Part shown: one piece after another, positions 1 through 9,620 of the stretch | Numbering within the stretch: the stretch's first letter is position 1 | Layout: each line of letters begins with the position of its first letter | NCBI GenBank assembly: GCA_026386805.1 | Contig: JAPLMX010000115.1 | Span: forward strand, 1-60,313 | DNA: 60,313 nucleotides | Direction of reading: 5' to 3' | Source: Phycisphaerae bacterium | GTDB lineage: Bacteria > Planctomycetota > Phycisphaerae > Sedimentisphaerales > Anaerobacaceae | Notes under the pieces: model-generated | Seen by the model: only the letters and a program-made list of their open reading frames with translations | What the model was told of the DNA's origin: nothing | The model's database searches: none | Program-made: the position numbers and the translations under genes

Positions 1-1
1 C

Positions 2-109
2 AACCTCGGGGAGGTGGGGCAAGCGGTGGAGGATGGCATGGAGCGTGTGCAACAGAACGGACAACTCCTGTTCGGGTTCTTGGAGCACCCCGGTCTTTTT
101 TTTGAGTGA
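2..109 (+). CDS. C-terminal end of an unidentified protein (partial)
   Basis: An open frame enters from the left edge and runs 35 codons to a TGA at 107-109. Its last residues read VQQNGQLLFGFLEHPGLFFE. The frame is free of stops and ends four bases before the converging dacB gene, as expected for a real convergent gene end. Too little is visible to assign a family. A chance open frame cannot be excluded. Confidence 0.4.
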   Translation, partial: NLGEVGQAVEDGMERVQQNGQLLFGFLEHPGLFFE

Positions 110-113
110 CTTG

Positions 114-1643
114 TCACTGTATTATGCGAAATTCAGTAAGTTGCAGCAACGAAAACGCCTCTCCCGACAACTCCGACGGACGGACGCAGGAGGCGGAGGC
201 TCCGTTGCTGCCAGCGTATTCGTCGATGATCGCCTTGGGGATGTTGTTGAGGGCGTCGCGGCTGAGGCCCTTGGGACCGTTGGAGAGGATGGAGAAGAGG
301 TACGGTCCCGTGTTCGTGAGACATACGCCGGACAAGGCCCGCACGCCGCTGATATAGCCGGTCTTGGCGTGGATCTTGCCGCGGTACTTGGGCTCGCCGA
401 AGTATTTGTCGATCGTGCCGTCTTCGCCCCCTACCGCCAGCGAGCCTTCGAACAGCTCCCAGTTCTTGCCGTGGTACAGGTCGAGGAGGATCTTCGAGAG
501 GGCATTGACCGTCATGCGGTTGTTGCGGCTCAGGCCGCTGCCGTCGTCGATGACGTACTCCTCCGAGGGGATGCCCAGGTCCGACAGAAACTTGGCGATC
601 CGCTCGCGGCCACCGGCCCAGCCGCCGTTTTTGCGGTCGGGCTTGCCCTGGGCGTCGATGGTCTTGAACAGGGCTTCGGCGGCCAGGCCGAGACTGTCGG
701 TGTTGGCCCGGCGCAGACAGTCGGCCATCGGCGTGGTGAACTCGACGAGCAGCTTGAAGCCGGCGTCCTCGTTGATGGCCTTCTCAATGAGATGGCCCCT
801 CGGGGTGATGCCGGCCCGGACCAGGTTCTCCGCCAGGACAAATCCGAAATAGGCCGCCGGCTGCTCGAGGGCCACACGGAACGGACCTTCCCGGTTGCGG
901 CACTTGCCGAAGACGACGATCTTGTTCGGCTGCGCGGTCCGGTTGGTGCCGATGGCGCTGTCGCCGCCGGTGGCCGGCTCGACCTCGTTGACAATCTGCA
1001 CAAAGGAGGTCTTTGGCTCGAGGCTGATCGCCACGCTGTTGCCGAGATTGCTGGCGGCCACCTCGATGCAGTTGTCGTTGAAGTTCAGGCCGCAGGTTTC
1101 GCAGGCGTACCACTTGTTGTAGTCCTTGGGGGGCCAGCCTGGGTGGACGCGCTCGTCGTCGAAGACCGTCGTATCGATCAGGACGTCGTTGACCTCCGCG
1201 ACGCCCTGCTCGTGCAGGGTCTGGACGATCTTCTCGAAGATCCAGCCGGCCGGCCGGTCGTAGCGAGCATCCGTGCTCCGGTCGCCCAGGAGCGGGTCGC
1301 CGCTGCCAATCACGACCAGAGCGCCGTTTTGCAGGCCAACGCGCGTCTTGTACTCGAAGTTCGCGCCGAGGTACTTCAAGGCGGCCGCCGTAGTCACGAC
1401 CTTCATGTTGGAGGCCGGCATGAACGGCTTACGGGCATTGTGGCTGTAGAGGACGGTCCCGGAGTTCGGCTCGACCACTTGGATCGCGTAGGAGTCGGCG
1501 TCCTGCTGGGAGCCGACAGCCTTGGCGAGCCGTTGCGACAGCCCGGCGAGACTAACCCCGCAAAGACAGAGATTCAGCAGAACCACCGCGATCTGCGTTC
1601 GTGCGAAGCGGTTTTGACGTTCGAGCGTCGATGGATAATTCAT
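114..1643 (-). CDS. dacB: D-alanyl-D-alanine carboxypeptidase/endopeptidase (PBP4, peptidase S13)
   Basis: This 509-residue protein belongs to the penicillin-binding protein 4 family, which trims and cleaves peptidoglycan peptide cross-links in the periplasm. All three active-site motifs are visible: SxxK at residues 78-81 (PASNMK), SxN at 372-374 (SRN) and KTG at 427-429 (HAKTGYISG). The N-terminus has a charged stretch followed by a hydrophobic segment at about residues 18-33, consistent with a signal peptide. The length fits the family. The start is an ATG with no clear Shine-Dalgarno, so a slightly different start is possible. It lies 48 bp after the DUF6786-like gene on the same strand and may be co-transcribed with it. 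Confidence 0.9.
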   Translation of the reverse strand: MNYPSTLERQNRFARTQIAVVLLNLCLCGVSLAGLSQRLAKAVGSQQDADSYAIQVVEPNSGTVLYSHNARKPFMPASNMKVVTTAAALKYLGANFEYKTRVGLQNGALVVIGSGDPLLGDRSTDARYDRPAGWIFEKIVQTLHEQGVAEVNDVLIDTTVFDDERVHPGWPPKDYNKWYACETCGLNFNDNCIEVAASNLGNSVAISLEPKTSFVQIVNEVEPATGGDSAIGTNRTAQPNKIVVFGKCRNREGPFRVALEQPAAYFGFVLAENLVRAGITPRGHLIEKAINEDAGFKLLVEFTTPMADCLRRANTDSLGLAAEALFKTIDAQGKPDRKNGGWAGGRERIAKFLSDLGIPSEEYVIDDGSGLSRNNRMTVNALSKILLDLYHGKNWELFEGSLAVGGEDGTIDKYFGEPKYRGKIHAKTGYISGVRALSGVCLTNTGPYLFSILSNGPKGLSRDALNNIPKAIIDEYAGSNGASASCVRPSELSGEAFSLLQLTEFRIIQ

Positions 1644-1691
1644 AGATCAGGAATCAAGAATCGAAAATCGAAGAACCTATGTCCGTTATGC

Positions 1692-2831
1692 TTACCGTAG
1701 CGCCGACTTGATCTGGGCGATGGTCACCCCGAGAGTGGCTTTCGCGATCGGGTCGAGCTGCGCCTCGCTGCCGACGAAGTGGACCGTGCGATGGGTGTGG
1801 AGAATGCTCTGGCCCGGGGCGAGGGCCGCCGCCGGCGAGGAGGTCTCCAGCTCATAGAACGGGCCCAGAGGCTTGCCGCCCGGGGAGGTGGGGCCATCGT
1901 TGTACGAGTTGACGACGTCGCCGCGGAACGGCTGGTCCTGAATCTGCCACATCGAGTTGACGTAGTCTTCGACGCCCTCAGGCTTGTTGTACTGGACGAT
2001 GGTGAGGACGCCATTGACGGCGTCGTAGCTGCCGAGCACCGTCTTGGCCCGCTGGGGCGACAGGCCGATCTTGCCGCGGTACTTGCCGTCCCCGCTGAAG
2101 TACAAGACGCCATCCTTGTCTACCAGGCGATCCGCCGGCACCTTCCCGAAATAGGAGTTGTTGGCGACCGGCCCAAGCTGCTGCTGGGCCCCAGCCACAT
2201 AGGGGACCACGATCGTGATCTCGGGCGACGGGTTGAACATACCCAGAATCCAGATCGACAGCAGCCCGGTCTCCTTCTTCCAGGGCTCCCTGCCGATGTT
2301 CGCCACCTCGTTGTCGGATTCATAGGCCACCATCTTGACATCCCGGTCGGCGGTGGCGCCGAGCAACTTGAGAGCGTCATCCCGCTCGAGCACCTGGACA
2401 CGCCGCTCCACGCGCAGACTGAACATCGTGCCGGAATAGTTCCGCACGTGCATGACCTTGCGAAGCAGCACCGACTGCCTGGACCGAGAGACCGGACTCG
2501 ACGATTCTGCACCCAGACTCGGCGTCGATCGCGTGGGCTTGGCGACCAGCTCCCAAGGCTCGGTATCGACCGGCGTGGGTGTATACCAGTGCTCCAGGTC
2601 GAACGGAACACCTTTTTTGAAGAAGACGGAGAACTGTCCGCCCTCGGGTCCAAGCCAGAAGCGGTCCTCGCCGCCGTAGGCGTTCATGTGCAGGACGGGC
2701 TTGCCCGCCGCGACCAGCTCGCGGTTGATCCAGCCGAAGCTGTAGCCGTTCGGGCCGGCCGCCGTGCTGGTCATCACCCGCCCCTGCATCTTCGGCAGCA
2801 CGGCCACCCGCCCCTGCCCGGACTTGTCCAT
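1692..2831 (-). CDS. DUF6786-like hypothetical protein
   Basis: This 379-residue protein contains GGEDRFWLGPEGGQFSVFF near residues 53-71, which I recall as characteristic of DUF6786, a beta-rich family of Planctomycetota and Bacteroidota with no assigned biochemistry. The family name is from memory and unchecked. The ATG at 2831 was chosen over an adjacent GTG because AAGGAG lies eight bases before it. No signal peptide is visible and the protein begins close to the conserved QGRVMTSTA segment, so the annotated form may be shorter than family members that are exported. The gene is followed by dacB on the same strand. Confidence 0.65.
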   Translation of the reverse strand: MDKSGQGRVAVLPKMQGRVMTSTAAGPNGYSFGWINRELVAAGKPVLHMNAYGGEDRFWLGPEGGQFSVFFKKGVPFDLEHWYTPTPVDTEPWELVAKPTRSTPSLGAESSSPVSRSRQSVLLRKVMHVRNYSGTMFSLRVERRVQVLERDDALKLLGATADRDVKMVAYESDNEVANIGREPWKKETGLLSIWILGMFNPSPEITIVVPYVAGAQQQLGPVANNSYFGKVPADRLVDKDGVLYFSGDGKYRGKIGLSPQRAKTVLGSYDAVNGVLTIVQYNKPEGVEDYVNSMWQIQDQPFRGDVVNSYNDGPTSPGGKPLGPFYELETSSPAAALAPGQSILHTHRTVHFVGSEAQLDPIAKATLGVTIAQIKSALR

Positions 2832-3113
2832 CACTCAGTCTCCTTACCCTATTCGTGAGCCGTTGGTCACTGACTCCGAGCCACTGACGATCGACGGTCA
2901 ACATAGCCCATCCCTCGGCCCTTGGCAAGCCCCACGCACCTGATTTGCCCGGCACATCGTGCCATCATTTTCCGCGAAGGCGGACCCCGCACGAGGAGAA
3001 GCACGCATCATACCCCCTCCAACACCGTGAACGGCACGCAAGGCCCCCTCCGCAGCCCGATCCAGCGACCGGCCTGGAATCCCGAATGCGTTGCCGGGTT
3101 TTGCGGGTTTTGC

Positions 3114-3142
3114 TTGACCTTGCGGGATGAATCGTTTACTTA
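3114..3142 (+). promoter_or_regulatory. Sigma-70-type promoter for homoserine dehydrogenase
   Basis: TTGACC (3114-3119) and TACTTA (3137-3142) are separated by 17 bp, and the hom start lies 46 bp downstream. It is the best-matching promoter in the 2832-3187 spacer. The rest of that spacer (2832-3113) contains nothing I can identify beyond a possible upstream region for the divergent DUF6786-like gene. No attenuator or riboswitch structure was recognised. Confidence 0.5.
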
Positions 3143-3187
3143 TGAATGGTTTAGCTGGGTCTCCAAGTCGAATGAGAAGGTGATCTC

Positions 3188-4513
3188 GTGAATGAGAAAC
3201 ATGTGCGAGTCGGGCTGGTCGGGTTCGGCACCGTCGGGACCGGCGTGGCCAAGCTGATCTATGAAGAAGGCGACGCCATCGCGGCCAAGACGGGCGTGCG
3301 CCTGGAGCTCGCCTGCGTCGTGGACGTGGATACCCAGAGGCCGCGGCCCGTGCCACTGCCGGAGGGGGTCCTGACCAGCGATTTGAACCGGCTCATCGCC
3401 GACCCCGGCATCGCCATCGGGATCGAGCTGGTCGGCGGCACGGGCATCGCCAAAGACATTCAGCTCCAGATGCTCCACGCGGGCAAAGACGTCGTCACGG
3501 CCAACAAGGCCCTGCTGGCGCTGCACGGAGGCGAGTTGTACCAGGTCGCCCACGAGAACGGGCGGTGCATCGCGTTCGAGGCCAGTTGCGCCGGCGGAAT
3601 TCCCATTATCGGCGCCATCCGCTCGGGGCTGGCCGCCAACCAGATCACGGGCATGTTCGGCATCGTCAACGGCACCTGCAACTACATCCTCTCCAGCATG
3701 AGCACGAAGGACGAAGCCTTCGGGGCAGCCCTGGCCAAGGCCCAAAAACGCGGCTACGCCGAGGCGGACCCCACCTTGGACATCTCCGGCGGGGACAGCG
3801 CCCACAAGCTGGCGATCCTCGCCTCCATCGCGTTCGGCGGCGAGATCGGCCTGGAGGACATCTTCGTGCAAGGGCTCGACGGCATCGCGAGAGAAGACAT
3901 CCGCTACGGGCGCGAGATGGGATACTGTCTCAAGCTGCTGGCCATCGCCCAGAGAAACGCAGAGGGCAAGATCTCGCTGCGGGTCCATCCGTCGTTCATC
4001 GCGGCCGATTCCTGGCTGGCCCGCGTGGACGGCTCGTTCAACGCGATCAGCGTCTTCGGCAACGCCGTGGGCGAGACCTTCTACTACGGGCGCGGGGCCG
4101 GCATGATGCCCACGGCCAGCGCCGTGGTGGCCGACCTGATCGACGTGGCCCTGGGCAACTCACGGACCCTCTTCGAGAGCCTGCGCTTGAAGCCGCGCGA
4201 GGAGGTCAAGCCGCTGCTGGAGAAGATCGACGATTGCGTGAGCCGGTTCTACGTCCGCGTGATGGCCAAGGACAAACCGGGCGTGGTCGCGCGCTACGGC
4301 AAGATCCTCGGCGACCACGCGATCAGTATCTCGGGGGTCCTCCAGCACGAAGGGGACGGCCCGTCCAACACCGTGCCCGTGGTGATCACGACCCACAAGA
4401 CCCAGGAAAAGAACATGAGAGAGGCCCTGGCGGAATTGACGCGCACGGACGTTATCAGCGGCAAGCCCGTGTGCATCCGGATCGTGGACATTCCGCAGGA
4501 TAAGGATACCTGA
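3188..4513 (+). CDS. hom: Homoserine dehydrogenase
   Basis: This 441-residue enzyme reduces aspartate-semialdehyde to homoserine with NAD(P)H, the branch point to threonine and methionine. Visible features are the dinucleotide-binding loop VGFGTVGTGVA at about residues 10-20, the segment GKDVVTANKALLA near 100 that carries a conserved lysine, the catalytic-domain motif ADPTLDISGGDSAHKLA near 195-210, and a C-terminal ACT domain from about residue 350 (FYVRVMAKDKPGVVARYGKI) that usually mediates threonine feedback. Translation starts at a GTG preceded by AAGG at suitable distance. It heads a hom, apgM-like, lysC series on the plus strand. Confidence 0.95.
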   Translation: MNEKHVRVGLVGFGTVGTGVAKLIYEEGDAIAAKTGVRLELACVVDVDTQRPRPVPLPEGVLTSDLNRLIADPGIAIGIELVGGTGIAKDIQLQMLHAGKDVVTANKALLALHGGELYQVAHENGRCIAFEASCAGGIPIIGAIRSGLAANQITGMFGIVNGTCNYILSSMSTKDEAFGAALAKAQKRGYAEADPTLDISGGDSAHKLAILASIAFGGEIGLEDIFVQGLDGIAREDIRYGREMGYCLKLLAIAQRNAEGKISLRVHPSFIAADSWLARVDGSFNAISVFGNAVGETFYYGRGAGMMPTASAVVADLIDVALGNSRTLFESLRLKPREEVKPLLEKIDDCVSRFYVRVMAKDKPGVVARYGKILGDHAISISGVLQHEGDGPSNTVPVVITTHKTQEKNMREALAELTRTDVISGKPVCIRIVDIPQDKDT

Positions 4514-4618
4514 GTGATTGTTGATTGATGATTGTAGATTGATGAATGCGGATTGCGGATTCGACTCGTGGCGCCAATCTGCAATCCGAGATGGGAGCGA
4601 TCCGAAGCTCGGGTTGGC

Positions 4619-5806
4619 ATGGCAAAGTATGTGATCATAGTCCCGGATGGTGCGGCGGACGAGCCACTGGAAGAGTTCGGGGGCAAGACGCCCTTGGAGG
4701 CGGCCGAGACTCCGAACATGGACCGGATCAGCATTGAGGGCCGGCTGGGCCTCGTGCGGACGGTGCCGGAAGGCTTCGAGCCGGGCAGCGACGTCGCCCA
4801 GATGAGCCTCCTCGGGTACGATCCCCTGCGCTACTACAGCGGGCGGGCGCCCATCGAAGCGGCGGCCCGGGGCATTCGGCTCGGCATGGACGACTGGGTC
4901 TTCCGATGCAATTTAGTGACCATCGCCGACGGCTTGATGGCCGATCACAGCGCCGGACATATCTCGACCGAAGAGGCGAGCAGCCTGATCAAGGAGTTGC
5001 GGGCCCACCTCACGGATGAACGGGTCTCCCTGTACACTGGGGTCAGCTATCGGCACCTGCTCGTCTTCAAAGGCATGGATTTCGAGGTCCGCACGTATCC
5101 GCCCCACGACCACATCGGCAAACCGGTCGAGAAGATCCTGCCGCGTGGCAAAGGGGCCGACGTGCTGATCCAGTTAATCAACCAATCGCAGCAACTGTTC
5201 GCCGGGCACGAGGTCAACAAAGTCCGGCAGGACCTGGGCGAGAATCAAGTCAGCTCGATCTGGCTCTGGGGCCAGGGCAAGCAGGCCCGGCTGGACAGCT
5301 TCCGCAAACGATACGGCCTCCAGGGGGTGGCGATCACCGCCGTGGACCTAGTCCGGGGGCTGGCCAAGCTGATCGGATTCGACCTGATCGACGTGCCCGG
5401 CGCGACCGGTTTCATCGATACAAACTATGAGGGCAAGGGGCAGGCCGCCGTCGAGGCGTTGAAGAAATACGATTTGGTCTTCGTACACATCGAGGCCCCG
5501 GACGAGGCCGGCCACGAGGGCGACACCGAGGCCAAGAAGAAGGCCATCGAGCAGGTGGACAAATACATCGCTGGTCCGATATTGAAGGCCCTCGAACAAT
5601 ACGAAAGTTGGCGGATCCTGGTGCTGCCCGACCATCCAACGCCGGTCCACGGCGGGGCCCACTCGGCCGAGCCGGTCCCCTTCGCCATGGCCGGGACACA
5701 GATCACCGGGGTTCTCCAGTTGGGATTCAGCGAAGCGAACGCCGCCCAAGCGGGGCTTCGCATCGACAAGGGATGCGAGCTGATGGAGTATTTTCTCAAA
5801 AGTTGA
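4619..5806 (+). CDS. ApgM-like phosphoglycerate mutase family protein, proposed homoserine kinase
   Basis: This 395-residue protein belongs to the cofactor-independent phosphoglycerate mutase branch (archaeal ApgM type) of the alkaline phosphatase metalloenzyme superfamily. Metal-binding and nucleophile motifs are visible: VPDGAADEP at residues 8-16, GSDVAQMSLLGYDP near 60, and LPDHPTPVHGGAHS near 350. The ATG at 4619 was chosen because homology starts with MAKYVIIVPDG; an open extension to 4553 is intergenic sequence. A subfamily of these proteins encoded beside threonine genes has been proposed as a replacement homoserine kinase (TIGR02535, as I recall it). Its position between hom and lysC supports that role over glycolysis, but this is inference. 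Confidence 0.8.
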   Translation: MAKYVIIVPDGAADEPLEEFGGKTPLEAAETPNMDRISIEGRLGLVRTVPEGFEPGSDVAQMSLLGYDPLRYYSGRAPIEAAARGIRLGMDDWVFRCNLVTIADGLMADHSAGHISTEEASSLIKELRAHLTDERVSLYTGVSYRHLLVFKGMDFEVRTYPPHDHIGKPVEKILPRGKGADVLIQLINQSQQLFAGHEVNKVRQDLGENQVSSIWLWGQGKQARLDSFRKRYGLQGVAITAVDLVRGLAKLIGFDLIDVPGATGFIDTNYEGKGQAAVEALKKYDLVFVHIEAPDEAGHEGDTEAKKKAIEQVDKYIAGPILKALEQYESWRILVLPDHPTPVHGGAHSAEPVPFAMAGTQITGVLQLGFSEANAAQAGLRIDKGCELMEYFLKS

Positions 5807-5931
5807 GATAGACGTGTCCAGTTTGAAGTTTCCTGTGGGAGATGGAAAGCGACGCACAAAGACTTTCCTGACAGCAAACGTCAAAGCTGACACTGTAAAC
5901 TTGGGACTTTCTTAAGGGTGACAAGACAACT

Positions 5932-7170
5932 ATGGCAATCATCGTTCAGAAATTCGGTGGCACCTCGGTAGCGAATGCGGAGAAGATCCGCCGTGCCGCC
6001 CGACGGGTCATTGAGAGAAAGCAGGCGGGGTACCAGGTGGTCGTGGTGGCCTCGGCGCGCGGACACCAGACGGATGAGCTGGTCCGGGACGCCCTGGAGC
6101 TGAACCCAAACCCGCCCCGGCGGGAGATGGACCAGTTGCTCAGCACGGGCGAGCAGCAGACGGTATCGCTGTTTGCGATGGCGCTCGAGGCGATGGGCTG
6201 CAAGGCGATCAGCTTCACCGGCGCCCAGATCCGCATGCTGACCGACGGCGTGTATTCGAAGGCCCAGATCAAGAGCATCAACGGCGACTTCATTCGCCGC
6301 GAGCTGGACCAGGGCCGGGTGGCGATCGTGGCCGGCTTCCAGGGCATTGATATGTACGGGAACGTCACGACGCTCGGCCGGGGCGGCTCGGACACCAGTG
6401 CCGTAGCCTTGGCGGCCGCCTTGAAGGCCGAGGAGTGCGAGATCTTCACCGACGTGGACGGCGTCTACACCACGGACCCGAGAATCTTCAAGCAGGCCGT
6501 GATGCTTGATGAGATCAGCTACGATGAGATGCTGGAGCTGGCCAGCCTTGGCGCTGGCGTCATGCACATCCGGTCCGTGGCGTTCGGCAAGCGCTATAAT
6601 GTCAAGATTCGTGTGAGAAACAGCGGAAATAACAATCCGGGAACGATCATAACTCATGAGGTGCCGCAGATGGAAGGCGTGTTGGTATCCGGTGCGACGA
6701 TACAGAAAGATATGGCGAAGATCAGTCTGGTTGGAATCCCCAACGTTCCGGGCACCGCCGCGAACGTATTTGCCCGGCTGGCGGAAGCCAAAGTGGTTGT
6801 CAATGACATCATGCAGACGGAAGTCAGCCCCCAAAAGGCCAACATCGCTTTTATGGTGGGGACCTCAGACCTCCAGACGGCCAAAGAGGTGGCGGAGGAT
6901 CTCAAGAAAGAGCTCAACTGCGACGATCTTTTCGTGCGTGATGACATTGCTTTAGTCTCCGTCGTCGGCGTGGGCATGCGGTCGCAGTACGGCGTGGCCG
7001 AGAAGATGTTCGGCACGCTGGCCAAGGCAAAAGTCAACATCGACTCAATCACGACCAGCGAGATTCGCATCAGTTGTGCCGTGGGCATAGACGAGGTCGA
7101 GAGAGCGTTGGAGGCGGTGTGTCTGGCATTCGAACTGGATAAGCCGGCCCGGCAGCGTAAGCCGGTCTGA
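5932..7170 (+). CDS. lysC: Aspartate kinase
   Basis: This 412-residue enzyme phosphorylates aspartate in the first step of lysine, threonine and methionine synthesis. The amino-acid kinase domain is shown by VQKFGGTSVANAEKI at the N-terminus and GRGGSDTSAVALAAALKA near residues 145-162, followed by FTDVDGVYTTDPR. Two C-terminal ACT domains begin near residues 265 and 345 (ISLVGIPNVPGTAANVF and ALVSVVGVGMRSQYGVAEKMF), the arrangement that binds feedback amino acids. It lies 125 bp after the apgM-like gene, so it may be co-transcribed or have its own weak promoter. Length and motifs are complete. Confidence 0.95.
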   Translation: MAIIVQKFGGTSVANAEKIRRAARRVIERKQAGYQVVVVASARGHQTDELVRDALELNPNPPRREMDQLLSTGEQQTVSLFAMALEAMGCKAISFTGAQIRMLTDGVYSKAQIKSINGDFIRRELDQGRVAIVAGFQGIDMYGNVTTLGRGGSDTSAVALAAALKAEECEIFTDVDGVYTTDPRIFKQAVMLDEISYDEMLELASLGAGVMHIRSVAFGKRYNVKIRVRNSGNNNPGTIITHEVPQMEGVLVSGATIQKDMAKISLVGIPNVPGTAANVFARLAEAKVVVNDIMQTEVSPQKANIAFMVGTSDLQTAKEVAEDLKKELNCDDLFVRDDIALVSVVGVGMRSQYGVAEKMFGTLAKAKVNIDSITTSEIRISCAVGIDEVERALEAVCLAFELDKPARQRKPV

Positions 7171-7190
7171 CGGACAAGGAGCCATCATCC

Positions 7191-7847
7191 TTGGCTCACA
7201 GGCGAACGAGCAAGCGTGCAATGAGCAGGCGTAACCGGGCCGTCCTGGTCAGCCTCAGTCTGATCGGGACGGCCTTTCTCGTTTGGTTCGATCGCAGCGT
7301 CACCTCGCCGCGAGGGCCGGGACCGTCCGCCTCACACCGCCGGTCGTTCGCCACGGACCTGGCCCGCTACCACGGCCAAAAGTCCCTGGTCGTCAGGGTC
7401 GTCGATGGCGACACGCTTCACATCGCCGCACCCGACCTTGGACACGATGTAACCAAGATCAGACTGTTGGGGATCGACGCCCCGGAGATGGGTTCGGGCA
7501 AAGGCGAGCAGATGTACTTCGCCGACCAGTCCACGGCATTTGCCAGGCGTCTGGCCCTCGACAAGCTGGTGGGCGTCTACCTCGACGAGCGGGCGGGAAG
7601 CCGGCACCGCTACGAGCGGTTGCTCGCCTATATCGAATTGCCGGATGGGAAGTTCCTCAACGAAGAGCTGCTTTCGGCAGGCTGCGCCTACGCCGACCGG
7701 CGGTTCCGGCACAGTTACTACCAGAAGTACCTGCAATTGGAGGCCGGCGCCCGCTCCGGCAGCCGGGGACTGTGGAAGGACGTGACGCCCGAGCAAATGC
7801 CGCCGTGGCTGCAACGGATGCAGTCCGGCGAGCGGACCCAACGCTGA
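7191..7847 (+). CDS. Thermonuclease family protein (SNase-like)
   Basis: This 218-residue protein carries a staphylococcal-nuclease fold domain at about residues 63-205. The calcium and active-site signature is visible as VVDGDTLHI, IRLLGIDAPEMGSGKGEQ and ERLLAYIELPDGKFLNEELL, equivalent to the Asp, Arg, Glu and Arg catalytic set. An N-terminal hydrophobic stretch (about residues 18-31) suggests a membrane anchor or export signal, so it probably acts outside the cytoplasm on nucleic acids. I keep the TTG at 7191 because AAGGAG lies just upstream; an ATG at 7221 is possible. It follows lysC by 20 bp but is functionally unrelated. Confidence 0.85.
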   Translation: MAHRRTSKRAMSRRNRAVLVSLSLIGTAFLVWFDRSVTSPRGPGPSASHRRSFATDLARYHGQKSLVVRVVDGDTLHIAAPDLGHDVTKIRLLGIDAPEMGSGKGEQMYFADQSTAFARRLALDKLVGVYLDERAGSRHRYERLLAYIELPDGKFLNEELLSAGCAYADRRFRHSYYQKYLQLEAGARSGSRGLWKDVTPEQMPPWLQRMQSGERTQR

Positions 7848-7886
7848 TCCGCGATCAAGGCAAACATAGAGTCGCCTGACACAGCC

Positions 7887-7972
7887 GGTGGCATCGTCAA
7901 GCGAAGCTTGGCGATGGCGACTTTGCCGTGCGTAGGACCATTGCCAAGGCCTTCGGCCTTGACGATGCCACC
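7887..7972. repeat. 86-bp palindromic intergenic element
   Basis: Perfect 15-bp inverted arms (GGTGGCATCGTCAAG at 7887-7901 and its complement at 7958-7972) enclose an internal part rich in secondary dyads such as AAGGCCTTCGGCCTT. The element lies between the nuclease gene and the DUF4832 gene. It could form a long RNA hairpin that stops or attenuates transcription, or be a small non-autonomous mobile element. Confidence 0.6.
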
Positions 7973-8136
7973 CGTCACCCAAAATGGCCGACACCCTGGT
8001 GGGGTTGTTCCTGAAACTTTGTGATTGCCGTGGATCCGCGATACTCGGGCTTGAACCGGCCCGCACAACCGGTATCATGGGGGCATGTGCTCGGCGTGTC
8101 TGATAGCATCTGCACCGGCGTATTGGAGGATCCCCC

Positions 8137-9606
8137 TTGGATCGATTCAGAATCATTCTCCTGATCGCGACGTTCCTCGCCTGTATCCCCCTCTTCGCGA
8201 CGCTCGCCCAGGATAGCGGGAGAAGTGCCCCTGCCTCCGCCAAGATCGTGACCATCCTGCCCGAGGAGACGGATGAACTGCTCGCCAATCCCGGTATCGG
8301 ATGGGAAACCTTCGACAAAACCCGAGACAAGGACAAGAGCCTGCCGGCCTGGATTCCCTCGACGGTGCATTATGCCCGGTGGGGCTGGCGCGTCCTCGAA
8401 CCTCGGCCGGGCGAGATCGACTACGCCTTTCTCGACAAGGTCCTGGCCGGGTCACACGCCGCCGGTCAGCGATTGGCCTTTCGCGTGATGTGCTGCTCCC
8501 CGTCACGCGGCCAGCCTTATCATCCGGACTGGTTGGAGGAGGTCGGCGGCAAGGTGCTCACCGTCGACAATGAGGGCCACGACTGGGTCCGTGTCCCTGA
8601 CCTCGACGATGTAGACACTCTGGCTCGGCACCTTCACCTGATCGAGCGATTGGGGGCGCGGTATGATGGGCACCCCGACCTCGATCACGTGGACCTCGGC
8701 TCCGTCGGCTGGTGGGGCGAGTGGCACATGAGCGGCTCGAAGACGGCCAAGATGCCGACGATGGAGACACGCAAGCAGATCATCGACGCCTACGTGAACG
8801 CCTTCCACAAGACCCCCCTGCTCATGCTGATCGGAGACACCGAATCCCTCGCCTACGCCGTCAAGCACGGGGCCGGATGGCGGGCCGATTGTCTCGGGGA
8901 CATGGGCGGGTTCTCCAAGAGCTGGTACCACATGCGCGACGCTTATCCGCATCTGGTCCAGGACGCCGGGATCAGCGAGGCGTGGAAGACCGCCCCGGTG
9001 GCTTGGGAAACCTGCTGGGACATGCGCCGCTGGGTCAAGGAAGACTGGTCACTGCGCTTCATCCTCAACTACGCCCTGACCCTGCACGGCTCGTGCATCA
9101 ATAACAAATCCGCCCCCCTGCCTACGGATGAGGCCACACGGCCGGAGATCGAGCGGTTCCTGCGCCGGCTCGGGTATCGATTCGTGCTCAAAGAGATGAA
9201 GCATCCGAAGCAAGCCGCCGCCGGAACCAGCGTGGCAATCGAGACGAGGTGGCAAAACGTCGGCTCCGCCCCGTGCTACCGGTCTTATCGAGTCGCCTAC
9301 AGGCTTTCCAACGAGCAAGGCCACGCCAAGGTGCTACCGGGGACGGACACCGTAAACCAATGGATGCCCGGCTCCGTCGCCCTGTTCACAAAGGAGTTCT
9401 TCCAGCAGGTGCCGGACCTTCCGCCGGGCGACGTTGTGCAGATCCCCGACCAAGTGACGCTGCCCAAGGACACGCCCAAAGGCCAATACGATCTCGCGAT
9501 TGGGATCGTCGCGGACAATTCCGCGGAGCCGGTGATCCGGCTCGCGATCAAAGGCCGAGCCGCCGATGGCTGGTACCCGCTCAGCAAATTGACGATTTCC
9601 GAATAG
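8137..9606 (+). CDS. Exported DUF4832 protein, probable glycoside hydrolase-like
   Basis: This 489-residue protein has an N-terminal signal peptide (hydrophobic residues about 6-22). A TIM-barrel-like region with [29 protein letters not shown] and [13 protein letters not shown] resembles beta-galactosidase-type barrels. The C-terminal beta domain (about residues 360-489, including [18 protein letters not shown]) resembles DUF4832. The start is a TTG placed six bases after GGAGGA. Substrate cannot be told. It opens a plus-strand set of sugar genes with only 14 bp before the DUF1080 gene. A catalytic role is inferred from fold only. Confidence 0.7.
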   Translation: MDRFRIILLIATFLACIPLFATLAQDSGRSAPASAKIVTILPEETDELLANPGIGWETFDKTRDKDKSLPAWIPSTVHYARWGWRVLEPRPGEIDYAFLDKVLAGSHAAGQRLAFRVMCCSPSRGQPYHPDWLEEVGGKVLTVDNEGHDWVRVPDLDDVDTLARHLHLIERLGARYDGHPDLDHVDLGSVGWWGEWHMSGSKTAKMPTMETRKQIIDAYVNAFHKTPLLMLIGDTESLAYAVKHGAGWRADCLGDMGGFSKSWYHMRDAYPHLVQDAGISEAWKTAPVAWETCWDMRRWVKEDWSLRFILNYALTLHGSCINNKSAPLPTDEATRPEIERFLRRLGYRFVLKEMKHPKQAAAGTSVAIETRWQNVGSAPCYRSYRVAYRLSNEQGHAKVLPGTDTVNQWMPGSVALFTKEFFQQVPDLPPGDVVQIPDQVTLPKDTPKGQYDLAIGIVADNSAEPVIRLAIKGRAADGWYPLSKLTISE

Positions 9607-9620
9607 ATGGAGGCAAAATC

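Noticed and set aside
33-1700. A 555-residue open frame on the plus strand
   Set aside because: It is antisense to dacB, which has all three active-site motifs. The frame is a by-product of high GC content.
2832-3187. A threonine attenuator or riboswitch before hom
   Set aside because: No leader peptide rich in Thr/Ile codons, terminator hairpin or known riboswitch core was visible.
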